This document shows positions 1-11,565 of a DNA stretch of 64,000 bases, in pieces. The position numbers and the translations under genes are program-made. The stretch is from Anaeromyces robustus. Lineage: Eukaryota > Neocallimastigomycota > Neocallimastigomycetes > Neocallimastigales > Neocallimastigaceae. Numbering within the stretch: position 1 is the stretch's first letter; each line of letters starts with the position of its first letter. A model generated the notes under the pieces. The model did not search any database and was not told where the DNA came from. It was given only the letters and a program-made list of their open reading frames with translations. The stretch is from NCBI GenBank assembly GCA_002104895.1, contig MCFG01000271.1, positions 27,501 to 91,500 on the forward strand. The letters run 5' to 3'.

Positions 1-919
1 TAATATTTAATTATATTTTATAATTTATTTAATTGTATAAATATATATTTTAATTATAGAAAAAGATAATAAAGAAGTAATAATTTAAGAATCGATATTA
101 AAATTTTCACAATTTTATTTAATTTAAAAAAAAAATCAGCATTTAATTAATAATTAAAAATTAAAAAAATCATTTTGAATATTTTCCTTTTTTTTTATCT
201 CAATTTAAAAAAAAAATACTTATAAAATTATAACATTTCAATTTTTAAATAGTTAAATATTTATATACACTAAATTTTGGTTTATTATTTTTTATTTTTT
301 TCTTCATGTAATTTTTCTTTTTAATTTATATTTATTTTTTAGTTGGTTTCATCTTTATTTTGTTTCATAAAAATAATAATTAATTAATTATTTTAATTAA
401 TGATATTTTTTCTAATTTTTCTTAATTATTTTACTTTATATTAATAATTTTTTATTAATTAAAGAATAAGTAAAAAGAATATCACAAATTTATTATTAAT
501 AATTATTATTCTTTATAAATAATTTAAATAATTTGAGTTGATTTTCTTATTTTCTTTTTCTTTTTTCCTTCTAATTTTAATTTTATAAAAAATAATATAA
601 TAATAAAGGAAAATCATAAAATAATTTTTAATAATACTTATAATTAAAATTTAATTAAGGAAAATAAAATTTTAATAATATTTATGCTTTCAACCTATGT
701 TATTCAAAATGCTTTTTAAAAATATTTTTAATTTAAATAAAAATCCTTAAAATTTAATTAAAAGGATTATTTTCAACCAATAATCTGCATTATTTAATTT
801 AATCCTTTCAAAAATAAAAAAAAAATTTTTTTTAAAAAAACTTTTATAATTAAAGTTTTATATAAATTAAAAGAATATTATTATTATAATTTTATTATTA
901 ATTATAATAATTAATTATG

Positions 920-1140
920 ATATATTATTATTACTTTATTATTTAACAATTAATTATTAATTATTATTACTTTATTATTTAACAATTAATTATTTATTAT
1001 TATTACTTTATTATTTAACAATTAATTATTTATTATTATTACTTTATTATTTAACAATTAATTATTTATTATTATTACTTTATTATTTAACAATTAATTA
1101 TTTATTATTATTACTTTATTATTTAACAATTAATTATTTA
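920..1140. repeat. 36-bp minisatellite, about six units
   Basis: The word AACA, inside a TTATTTAACAATTAATTA context, recurs at 945, 981, 1017, 1053, 1089 and 1125, an exact 36-bp spacing. The units are nearly identical, so the array is probably young. From 1141 to about 1490 it grades into looser repeats built on TATTTACTTATAAATAATTA. No gene is visible in 1-920. Confidence 0.9.
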
Positions 1141-1499
1141 TTATTATTATTTAATTATTATCTATTTATATATTTACTTATAAATAATTATTATTTACAA
1201 TTAATTATTTAATTATTATTTATTTATATATTTACTTATAAATAATTATTTTACTATTAATTATTTAATTATTATTTATTTGTATATCTTCTTATAAATA
1301 ATTACTATTAACGATTATTATTTATTTATTTATTTATTTATTATTCATTTATATATTTACTTATAATAATTAATATTTACTATTAACTATTTAATTATTA
1401 TTTATTTATATATTTACTTATAAATAATTACTATTAATTTACTTATTAATAATTACTATTAATTATTATTTATTTAATTATTATTTGTGTATATATATA

Positions 1500-3520
1500 T
1501 TTAGATATATCATAAAAGAAAGTATTATTAAAATTATAAACTTTATTAGTGTTGTTATTATTGTTATAAAATAATTAATTGAAATAAACTGTTAGTACTA
1601 ATATTTGAACTGTACTAGAGGTGTTTAATTATTATTATATAATATAAGATAAAATTATGATTACTACTATCAATACTAATTAATGACTTACGATTAACTA
1701 TTATATATGAATTTGGGATTTAATAAGTCAAAATTCAAATTTAGAATGTTTTAAAAATCAAATATTCAAATGTTTGATTTCCTCTTAGACAATAACAAAT
1801 CAGAACGTAAGTCTGTTACGAATTTTTTTAGTTTTAGTAATTCAATTATTAAATTTATAACCATAATATATATTCAAAAGTCAATTAAAAATCATATGAT
1901 TAGAAAAGTTCAAAAAATTAATCAGAAATAATTTCTTGAATTATCGGATTTAATAAACGCACATGGTTTATATAATTATATAATTTTCTAGATAATAATA
2001 TTATTTTGTTATCTTCTAAATTTGTATTCTCACAAGTATTATATGGTACTCTAAGAAAGTAAGGAAATTCTAACCTATTTATTTATAAATTATTTAATAA
2101 TATTCCAAGAATAAAAAAATATTTAAAAGCTAAAAATTTAAAAACTCTATCTATAAAAATTTCTAATACTGCTTCCAAAATGAATATACTCAATATCTTT
2201 TAGAATAGATATATTAAAAAATATTTAACTAAAGTTTCTGTTTATTCTAATAATTCTTTCGAACTGACGAAAGATTACTATTATTTGTATATTTAATAAT
2301 ATGATCGGAGTAATAAAATACTATCAATAGGAATCCTGAAATATGTAAAACATCTCATTTTACTTATGGATAACTTGTCAAGTAAGGTAAAAGGTAAGAT
2401 CACTTTATAAATTTTGAAATATCTGTTTTAATAATCATAGTACATATCGAAATAAGGTATAATCATTCATTTTTCTTTAAAAATATTATTTAATTATTCT
2501 CTAGTAAGAAAATATAAAATTATAGAATCAGTAGAGACCGTTCAAAATATTAATCGTCATTAACTCGATCATCTTTATTACAATATTAAATATATCAATG
2601 ATAAAGAAGTTAAATAAAATAAGAAAAAAAGGCAACCTCATCTTAAACCTTTTTCAAAATAAAAAGAATTAAAATATTGATGATCAAGTGTAAATTTCAA
2701 AGAAATTATAATCTATCTACTTCTGATACTTGAGAATTAGAAATAATAGCTTTCTATATTTCAATAGGATTATTATCAATCTCTGAAATTTTAAATTTAA
2801 GATTATTGTTAAATATAACAGAAAAAATTCACAACTAAAACTATTTTCAACATTGATGTTTTATTCGATTTTCTTTTTTTAATATTTCCAATAATATTTA
2901 ATCATAACTTAATGGAAGTAATTTCATTTTTGGAATTTGTTGGATTTTTATGAATTTGATTATACAATTTCTAATAACTTCTTTAGATTCATGTATGCCT
3001 TAAACTTAAGTTTTTTAAGATCAAAATATTTTTGAGTAATATAAAATATGATATTATAAATATGTTTAGTGAAATAAGTTATCTTTAAATCTTTAACGAT
3101 AAGATTTAAAGATAACTTATTTCAAAAATTTCAAAAATTTTATTTGAATAATAATATTATTAAGAACATTATTTCAAGTAATACTAAATCTATTATTAAT
3201 AGTGTTGTGATAGAGAGACACTTTCTTCTGTGTATTTAATTCTATTTCATTTAATAGTCTTTTTTAGGTATTTAGAAAGTATTATAGTTATTAAAAAAAT
3301 TTACCAAATAATAAAGGGATTTCTGATCTTAAATTTAGGAATAATCAATAATGAAGTCTGAATAAATAATAAATTTTATGGAATCGCTAATGATAATGTA
3401 GTCTGTAATTGATTATCATATTTCTCTAACCTAACAGATATGAGGTCTATTAAGTTGAATAATGTGCTAACAATTCAAATTAGAAATTCATTTTTTTTAA
3501 GATCTTATAATTAAAAAATA
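1500..3520. other. decayed coding-like region, family unknown
   Basis: Base composition is less extreme than in the neighbouring spacers, and protein-like stretches can be read on both strands: minus strand about 1700-2290 (for example FLRVPYNTCENTNLEDNK), plus strand about 2520-2710 and about 3340-3480. All are heavily broken. No family is recognised with confidence; an old mobile element or a dead gene would both fit. It is treated here as a fossil, with no intact gene. Confidence 0.3.
3071..3123. repeat. perfect 23-bp inverted repeat, 7-nt loop
   Basis: The arm 3071-3093 is the exact reverse complement of 3101-3123; the loop 3094-3100 reads TAACGAT. Transcribed, it would form a long unbroken hairpin. 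It lies inside the decayed region and overlaps no gene. Confidence 0.85.
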
Positions 3521-3925
3521 ATATGTAAAAAAAGAATTGAAGGGTAAAATGCATAATAGAAAAATAATGTAAATGTTTCATCTTTCACAAACTTGAGATG
3601 GATATTATAACCTTTTTAAGTAATTTTTTTTAAAACAAATAAATTAATATATTTATTGATATAGAATTAAAATAAAAAAGTGAGCTAAAAAATTTTTTTA
3701 ATCTAAAAAATATAATATAAGATATTTAATATAAAGAAAGATAAAGCAAATTTTTGAAATTATAGTTATTCCAATAATTTCCTTTAAATAATATATAATA
3801 TTATAAAATTAAGAACATCTAATTTTTTTTATTTCTACTAAACATTTACCTGAATTATTATTATCATTTCTTATAAAAGAAAATAAACTCTTATTAAATG
3901 TTTCATGACAGATTCTTTTTTCTTT

Positions 3926-5710
3926 TTTTAGACTAGGATTAATCTTTATTTAAAATAATTAATTTAAATTAAAACGTATATGTAAAATATAGATTATATT
4001 AAAGTAAAAAATATACAATACATGAAATATAATATTAAATAAAAGTAATAAAATATACAAAAGAAAATAATATAATTTATTACAAATATTAATTAAATTA
4101 AGAAAAAAATTAAATAAACAAAAAGGAAAGAAGTTAAACTTCTAACCTCTCTTGTTCAAATTAGTGTCAGAACAAATTCTATGCATTATCTTTTCGACAT
4201 TAACGCTTTTGAAGTCACCACGGAATATTCTTATTATTATTATACCAAATAAGAAGAATCCGAAAGGATATATTTACAATTGGCGTGGTAACGGCAAGAA
4301 AATGCGACAGACCTAAAATAGTCAGAACAGGAAACTCTAATGAACCTTTGATAGGTAGTTCATGCTACTGTTTACGTTTGATATCAATTTTTAATTTTTC
4401 AAATGCATAACGCCCATCAAGGAAAGCGTTAAGCATCAAGTAATATATATTATTTTTATAATCTTCATTCAAGTCCATAGATATTTCCAGTGATTTATCT
4501 TCAATAGTTAAGGGAAACTTTAAGAATAACTCATCAGCGTGTTTAAGAGTTATATTTCTATCTTATTCAAAACCCTTATAATTGAAAGTCCAATTAGAAA
4601 AAAAACTTTACGTTTTTTTATCACACCAAGTGTTGATTTACTTTTAAGTAATAACTTGTAATTAAATTGAAAAACCACTGCATATTCTCATAATCTAGAA
4701 GAACCCAAGTTGGTGTTAGGGGTAAGTTAGAGCAAGATTTTATATATATTTTGATAGTCTATATTTACATTCAATGTAAGTAGTAGCTTTTTTAAATTGG
4801 ATTTTTCATTAGTGTGTCTCTTTCTAAATAATTACTTTTAATTTCTTTTTTTGAAAGACCTTCTAATTTCTTCTTTAAGGTACGAGATTCTTTACTTCAT
4901 GAATAATAAGGTATAGTAGGAATACTTGTAATTAGTTCTTTGATAATACAAAAAGAGGAAAGTAGTAATTTAAAATACCGATAATATGGGAATCAATAGT
5001 TTTTCTTTTAAGACCCAAAGAAATCTGATGATTAAGGAGAAAACAGGAAAATGAATTTATAATCAGGTTAAGTTTTGAGTTAAGGTTTGAAATAATAAGT
5101 TTAAAGGAAAAAGAATCAACAAAAAGAAAATATCAAGATATTTAAAACAAGACGTTTTAGGAATTCTATTAATACCAAGAAAGAATATTAGGTTAGAATA
5201 ATTAAGAGGGGTAGAGAAGTTAGGTGGTTTAACAGCTATTGTAACACATTTGTTGATGCTGAAGGTCATTTAATTTGTTTTAGTCATTCATGTACGTGAG
5301 TTAAAAGTGTTCTAAGTTTACTTTTAATAGAAATAACAAGAACAACATCATCAGCAAAAAGACCTCTACAACAGACTGAATTACCATATAAAACCCTATA
5401 GTTGAAGCAATTATTTAATATGTTATTAATGAATAAATTGAATATAATTGGGGATAAAGGGAAACCTTGGAGAACATCATGATTTATAAGGAATTTGTTT
5501 GAAAGTTGATTATTCAACGAAGCATGAGCTTTCGAGGTACGATAGAGGTTTATAGTAAAATTAAAATTAAGGCATTTACCATGTATACCAAGATTATTTT
5601 AACTTTATTAATTAGAACAGAGAGTCCTAGGTTTTTTTCAAGTCAAGAAAAGCAAGGTAGGTAAATTGGTTTAGGAAAGCTCTTCTTTGGCATATTTCAT
5701 GGATGGATAT
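3926..5710 (-). mobile_element. LINE (non-LTR retrotransposon), dead 3' half
   Basis: On the minus strand, about 5284-5700 encodes reverse-transcriptase sequence: FLDLKK upstream, then VLQGFPLSPIIFNLFINNIL and the catalytic-box stretch LFADDVVL. It is followed at 5063-5269 by a conserved post-RT stretch (INKCVTIAVKPPNF ... PKTSCFKYLDIFF). The frame is broken between these blocks and further downstream, so the copy is dead. The 3' end, at the low coordinate, reads CCTAGTCTAAAAA on the minus strand, a poly-A-like tail. About 3930-4960 is closely related to 37421-38357, which confirms a dispersed element. The 5' half is absent. Clade was not assigned. Confidence 0.8.
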
Positions 5711-6000
5711 GTAATTATAAATTATTTTGTATATATTATATATAAAAATTAGTCATCTTTTATTTTAAATTAAAAAAAAAAAAAAGAAATGAGAGAGAAA
5801 TTATATATATATATTTCTATTGTTCTATTACACGTGATATTTATGTATAAAATACATATATATATTAATTATATGTAATTTTAACATATATTTTAACAAT
5901 ATTTTATATATATTTAAACAATATATTTCTTTTTTCTTTCTTTCTTTATTTCCTCTAAATTTTTCTTCATTTTTAGTTCATAAAATAGAAAACTATTCCT

Positions 6001-6240
6001 TTGCAAATGTCATGAAGAGGTCATTGATGAAATCTATTGAATTCCATCTAATAAGAGAAAAAAAAGGAAAATCATTATGGAAATTCATATAATTCAAGAT
6101 TTGTAGAAGTTATTGGTCAAATTACTGGCGATTATTCTATAACAGAAACAGCCCTAGCTTTAAGTCTTGGAGATAATTTTGACTTAGAATCATTTGATAA
6201 ACTTATTCAATATCAAAGAAAGTTCCCCGATATCTTTTAA
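6001..6240 (+). pseudogene. fragment of an unknown protein gene
   Basis: From about 6074 a plus-strand frame reads NHYGNSYNSRF then VEVIGQITGDYSITETALAL and ends SFDKLIQYQRKFPDIF before TAA at about 6238. Composition is clearly protein-like against the AT-rich flanks. Upstream, about 6001-6060 also looks coding but in another frame (MKSIEFHLIREKKGKSLWK), so either an indel or an unseen intron separates them. No family was recognised. It could be a last exon or, more likely, the 3' end of a dead gene. Confidence 0.4.
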
Positions 6241-6249
6241 ATTTCTTAA

Positions 6250-8060
6250 ACATTAAATTATTTTCTAACATCATATAATACCTATTTATTAATTAAACAA
6301 ATTCTATATTAATTTTTCCGATATTAAAAATAATAATAATAATAATAATAAAAACATTAAAGGACAACATTTTATTGATATTTCTTCTTCAACCATTTAT
6401 ATATATATGTCTTCCTATAATTTCCCTTTCATTTTTTTTTGGTTTGCTTTTGGTTCAGACTTTTTCTTATTTAAATTTTTTTTTGAATAAAAAGGATTGA
6501 TATGTAAAGACTGATACATTCTTCTTTATAACGAAAACCAAATCTGTAGTAGAAAAAAAATTGTAATTAGAGATACTATAATCATATTCTACCAGTTCCA
6601 CCTTGACATTCTTGATATTGAAGAGTGCATGTTTTTACTGTTAAAATAACAATTCTAAAAATGTTAACTATAATAGAATTCATTAACAATGTTAAAAATA
6701 ATTCATAATATTTATTTCAATATTTCACAATAAAATTTGAAAATTTAATAATAGTTATATTTTTATTTTTTAATTATTTTTTTTTTATTTTTATTATTTT
6801 TTATTATTTCTCTAAATACAAATTGTATTTAAAAAAACCAAAAATTTCAAAAATAAATATTAATAAATATTAAATATTAATAATAAAAAATTATAAATAA
6901 AAATTGAAAATAAAATGGTTATAGTAAAAACCAAAATATAGTTAAAATTAATAAATATGACTATATATAAATATTTTTTCTGTGAATGATATATAGGTTT
7001 CATACACTCAAAATTTGAAAATAATAATTTTGAGTGTAAAATTTTCTTATTACTTTTGATAGAATCAAATATATATATTTTTTACTTAATTTTTTGTGAA
7101 AATAATTATCATGAATAGATTTTATCTAATTAAACAATGGAAATAGTGAATATGCTATATAATAAATTTAAATCTTTTTTTATATACGATAGTATATTTT
7201 ATACTTACAAAAAAAAAAAAAAAAAAGAAAATAGATTTCTATATTATTTTAAATACTATGGAAGAATGTATTTCTATATTTTTAGAATAAAAAAAATAGC
7301 ATAATATATTAAAAGATAATATTTATTAATAATTAATAAAAATAAAAATAAAGATAAAGATAAAAATAAAAATAAAGGTCATTTAATATATTATTTTTAT
7401 ATATTCATATTTATTTATTTATTTTATTTAATTTTATCTTTTATTTTTTTTCATATTCCTTTAGTATATATGCAAATATTTTATTTATTTACCTCTATTA
7501 TTTTTATTTTTATTTTTATTTTTTATTTTTTATTTTTTATTTTTATTATTATTTTTTTTTATATTTCTTATATATTTTTAATTGCTAATATCCATAATAC
7601 TTTTATCTATATTTAATAAAAATAATTATATGGATTATACATATTTATAAAAAAAAATTAACAAGTTTGATGTTTACAGTCACCATTAACTTTTTATCTT
7701 TTTTTATAAATATTTCTTTTAATATTATTAAGTATTTTTTTTTACTATTATTTTTTCTAATATAAAATACTTTTTTAATATTATCTATATAATATAATAT
7801 ATATAAATATTATATATTTATATATTAATATTAAAATAACTTTTTTACAGTTATAATTAATATATATTTAAAATAATTTTTTCATTATTTTTCTTTTTTT
7901 TTTATATTATACTTGTAAATATAATATTTCAAAAATTTTTTATTTATATTGATATATATACATAAATTGTTTTTTTTTTTATTTAAATAAAAAATTTAAT
8001 TTTTTAATTTTTTATTTTTTTTTTATTATTAAAAAAAAAACAGGGAAAAAAAAAAGATTT
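6250..8060. other. gene-free AT-rich spacer
   Basis: Contains homopolymer A and T runs, AAAATA-type runs near 7330-7375 and 7500-7540, and one perfect inverted repeat. No coding sequence is supported. The end nearest 8060 serves as the 3' flank of the hydrolase gene. Confidence 0.6.
7003..7038. repeat. perfect 13-bp inverted repeat
   Basis: The arm TACACTCAAAATT (7003-7015) is mirrored exactly at 7026-7038 across a 10-nt loop. It is more G+C-rich than its surroundings. Function unknown. Confidence 0.75.
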
Positions 8061-10202
8061 TTAACATTTGTTGGAAATACCACACCATTGATTATTTTCA
8101 AGACCCCATTTACCAGATTCATCAACAGCATATACATCACAATTATTATCACTACAGCATGGATAATTTTGAGCAGTAATAGTAGCTGGACAATTATATT
8201 TGGATACATCAGCATTACATCCACACCATTCACCATTATTTATACCCCAAGTACCATCATCATCAGTATAAATAACAATACATCCACTTGGACAACATTT
8301 ATAACCTTGTTTTGTAATATTAGCAGAACATAATGAAGCATTATTAGTTGGTTGTGTAGCTGGTTTTGTAGTAGTAGATTTAATAGTAGTAGTTACAGCT
8401 GCTGTGCCAACACGAACTAATTTCCATTGTTGATTACTATTACCATTATTTGGCCATTGTAATACATTACCACCATCAGCTGTAGATTTTCTTTCAACAT
8501 CAAGTAATAATCCACTATTAACGTTTTGAATAATGTAATATCCATCACCAAGATCTTTAACAGTCCAACGTTGACTTGAATTTCCATTATCGGTCATAAT
8601 AATAGCATTACCATTATTTTCTACAGAACTTCCATAAATATCAAGAGCTTTTTTAGCATTTACATTCATGATCTTATAACCATTACCTTCATCTATAAAT
8701 ATCCATTGTTGACTAGTTCTACTATTATCAGTCCATTGATGAACATTAGCACCATCTGTAGTAGAATCACTTTCAATACCTAAAGCTTTTCCACTATTAC
8801 GATTAAGAAGTTTATAAATACCACCAGAGGCAACAACAGAAGATGATGATGTTGGTTGAGGTTGAGGATTAACTTGTTGAGTAGTTGTGGTAGTAGCACC
8901 AGTACCAGTAGTATCACCAGTAATTAAAATACGATAACCTGAACTAGCATTAGTACCTGAAACATTAATTGTTAATTGTCCATTAGAAACATTATATTTC
9001 TTTTCTGAAATAATATTTGGTCCATTACTTGGAGTATCTTTATTTTTCCAATCAACTTTTTCAATTTTAACAGTTGGATTAGAACCAATAAAGGATGGAA
9101 GATTTTTAAAGACAGCATTAACATTACCATCATTTGGACCACCAAAAATAAAACTAACATATTTTTGTTGAGCATCAACACATGCAGCACCATCAATATT
9201 TTTACTATCATCCTTTGGTGGAGTAACACTAACCATATCACCTGACATATCACCATACCATTTATATAAATACCAACCAGCTCCCTTTTGAGTATCAGAA
9301 GCCATTAAACTACCTAAACGACCTGGTAATGGTACAAACCACCAAGTAATCATAGCACTATCAATCTTGTAACGTTCAAATTTACCAATAAAACGAGCAC
9401 TTGAACCTGGTTGACCTTCTAATGAATGTTCAGCATCACAATATTCATTAATACTAATTGGAAGTTCCTTAATACCAAGAGATTTTTCTAAATTACGATA
9501 AGATCTAAAATGTGCAGACATATTATCAATACCACTTAATTCATGCCAACAAATAATATCTGGAAGACAATTATTAGCTTTAGCATATTGTAAGAAAGAA
9601 CGAATTCTATCTTCATTATACCAACTTAAAGCTGGACCAATAATTTTTTCATTTGGATCAATTTGACGAAGGTATTGATAAGTTTGTTTCCAAAATTCAT
9701 TAAAGTTTAATCCATTAGGATCTTTCCATGTACCATCTGGTTCATTCCAAATTTCATAACCATACCAATTAGTTAAACCAGAAGCTTTTTTATCATTAAC
9801 AAAAGATTTAATTTCATCTTTCCAATGTTGCATACTTTTAAATTGATATGGCCAACCTGGTAAAATGTCAGCTAATCTAATAGATACTTTAGCACCTGGA
9901 GTTTGAGCTAAACGACGTGCAACTTTTATAGCATCACCAAATGGTTGTTGACGGCCATTAGCTCCTCTAGCTGGATTATTAAAAGCAAATGGATGAAGTG
10001 GTTCAACAAAGGTATTATAATCGGCTGGTTTATTTTCAATAAGACCATACAAAGAACCGCTAGCACAATGGGTTACTTGTCTAATTTTACTTCCACAATC
10101 AACTGTTAATGTATCTGTTGCTTTTGTAACAGATACAAATAACAAGAAGAAAGTAACAAATAATGTGATAATTTTATTATTAATAATAGAATTTCTTTTC
10201 AT
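8061..10202 (-). CDS. secreted dockerin-bearing glycoside hydrolase, clan GH-A (GH39-like), with CBM13 lectin module
   Basis: Predicted 713-aa secreted enzyme. Residues 1-29 are a signal peptide. About 30-430 is a TIM-barrel-type catalytic region of clan GH-A style: EIWNEPDG places the likely acid/base at Glu154, and PISINEYCD places the likely nucleophile at Glu253. A Thr/Pro/Ser linker follows (about 431-456). About 460-598 is a ricin-B/CBM13 beta-trefoil with three QxW-type repeats (SQQWIF, SQRWTV, NQQWKL). After a second Thr-rich linker come two CBM10-type fungal dockerins (about 625-662 and 670-713), each with paired cysteines and a WG...WCG signature. Known role of such dockerins: docking to scaffoldin in the anaerobic-fungal cellulosome. 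Inferred role: attack on a hemicellulose or pectin side chain; substrate is not readable from sequence. The family call GH39-like is from memory of the barrel motifs. No introns. A close paralogue lies at 24698-26815. Confidence 0.85.
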   Translation of the reverse strand: MKRNSIINNKIITLFVTFFLLFVSVTKATDTLTVDCGSKIRQVTHCASGSLYGLIENKPADYNTFVEPLHPFAFNNPARGANGRQQPFGDAIKVARRLAQTPGAKVSIRLADILPGWPYQFKSMQHWKDEIKSFVNDKKASGLTNWYGYEIWNEPDGTWKDPNGLNFNEFWKQTYQYLRQIDPNEKIIGPALSWYNEDRIRSFLQYAKANNCLPDIICWHELSGIDNMSAHFRSYRNLEKSLGIKELPISINEYCDAEHSLEGQPGSSARFIGKFERYKIDSAMITWWFVPLPGRLGSLMASDTQKGAGWYLYKWYGDMSGDMVSVTPPKDDSKNIDGAACVDAQQKYVSFIFGGPNDGNVNAVFKNLPSFIGSNPTVKIEKVDWKNKDTPSNGPNIISEKKYNVSNGQLTINVSGTNASSGYRILITGDTTGTGATTTTTQQVNPQPQPTSSSSVVASGGIYKLLNRNSGKALGIESDSTTDGANVHQWTDNSRTSQQWIFIDEGNGYKIMNVNAKKALDIYGSSVENNGNAIIMTDNGNSSQRWTVKDLGDGYYIIQNVNSGLLLDVERKSTADGGNVLQWPNNGNSNQQWKLVRVGTAAVTTTIKSTTTKPATQPTNNASLCSANITKQGYKCCPSGCIVIYTDDDGTWGINNGEWCGCNADVSKYNCPATITAQNYPCCSDNNCDVYAVDESGKWGLENNQWCGISNKC

Positions 10203-10505
10203 TATATATATATATTTTTTAATGATATTAAATTAATAATAATAAATTGATATATAATAATATAATATAATAATAATTATAATTGTTTTTTTATCTATAA
10301 TAATATATATATATATAATTTATGTTAAATTATTAATAGATATATATAAAAAGTTAATATGTTTTTTTATAAGAATATGTCGTTAAATTTTATATAAGAA
10401 TATTCTTTAAAATGTATGTATATATATAAATATAAATATCTATATTTTTATAGTTTTTTTTTTATTTTGTTTACAATAATGTTTAAAAAAGTATAAAAAT
10501 TTTTA

Positions 10506-10545
10506 TAATATTATTAGAAATAATAAATATGCTTGCATATATTAT
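10506..10545 (-). promoter_or_regulatory. conserved upstream element shared with the paralogous hydrolase gene
   Basis: ATTATTAGAA then TATGCTTGCATA (10528-10539) lies about 330 bp upstream of the hydrolase start. Almost the same block lies about 190 bp upstream of the paralogue at 26815 (TATGCTTGCATA at 26997-27008). The core is near-palindromic (TATGC-TTGCATA). Conservation inside an otherwise diverged, AT-rich flank suggests a regulator site, but it could be leftover duplicated sequence. Confidence 0.45.
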
Positions 10546-11240
10546 TTCATAAAATAATATTTTTTACAAAATATACAATATTTTGAAAATAAATATTTTA
10601 AATATATAATAAAAATTAAAAAAAAAAAATATTTAATTATGCAAAAAACGTAAAAGAAATTTGTTGGTATTTATATTTCTTTTTATTAATAATATAAAAT
10701 AAAATAAAAAAAGAAAAATATTAATATTTTAATATACCAAAGTAAAGTTATAATAATTAATAATGATGATAATTAAATTAAATATTACTAATAATTAAAA
10801 ATATATTAAATATTAATTCATATGGAAAATTATATATATTATTTTTAATATTATTCTCCATGTAATCATTTATTTTTATAAGTTATAGGGGGAAAACTAT
10901 TATAAAAATATATAAAAATATAAAAATAAAAAAATTATTATAAAACTTTATTAATTAATAATTTTTTTAATATAATTGATGATGATAAACTTTAAATTTT
11001 AATAATTTATTGTTTAATTTTTTTTTTAAAAAAAAAAAAAATATCCTTTAATTAATATATTAAATAAATTAAATAAAGTGACAGTTTATTTGAAGTATTA
11101 TAAATAATAGAGTTATTTTAAAATTATCACTATTTATTATCAATCAAATTTTTTTTGACTTTAATTTATTATTATTACTGAATTTTCAATTTTTTATTTG
11201 TAATATTAGAATATATTATTTTTATCATAAACATAATTAC

Positions 11241-11271
<31 letters not shown>

Positions 11272-11498
11272 TGTTTATATACATAAACATTAATATACAT
11301 AAAACATTTAAATTTCCTAATAATTAAAAACAATTATTATTAAAAGGAAAATCAAATAAAAAAAAAATAAATATTTATTAACTATTAAATAAAAGAATTT
11401 TTAAATATCTAATTTTTTTAAAAAAAATATTTATGAAAACGGCGTTTTTCATTATTATGAAATATTTAAATATTAATTATTATAATCAAAATTTTCAT

Positions 11499-11565
11499 AG
11501 AAATAAAAATAAAAATAAAAATGAAAATAAAAATGAAAATAAAAATGAAAATAAAAATGAAAATT
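11499..11565. repeat. AAAATA/AAAATG short tandem array
   Basis: A run of the hexamers AAAATA and AAAATG, alternating for most of its length (12-bp compound unit). Confidence 0.8.

Noticed and set aside
920-1140. Regularly spaced repeats resembling a CRISPR array
   Set aside because: Units are contiguous 36-bp tandem repeats without unique spacers, and the genome is eukaryotic.
1700-2710. Idea that frequent in-frame TAA reads as glutamine (ciliate-like code)
   Set aside because: Every intact gene in the window uses TAA or TAG as a normal stop, and TAA is expected often in sequence this AT-rich.
8088-8333. Antisense and shifted frames inside the hydrolase genes
   Set aside because: They overlap strongly coding sequence of the opposite strand or another frame and have unnatural composition; likewise in 24698-26815, 29461-30655 and 39475-40905.
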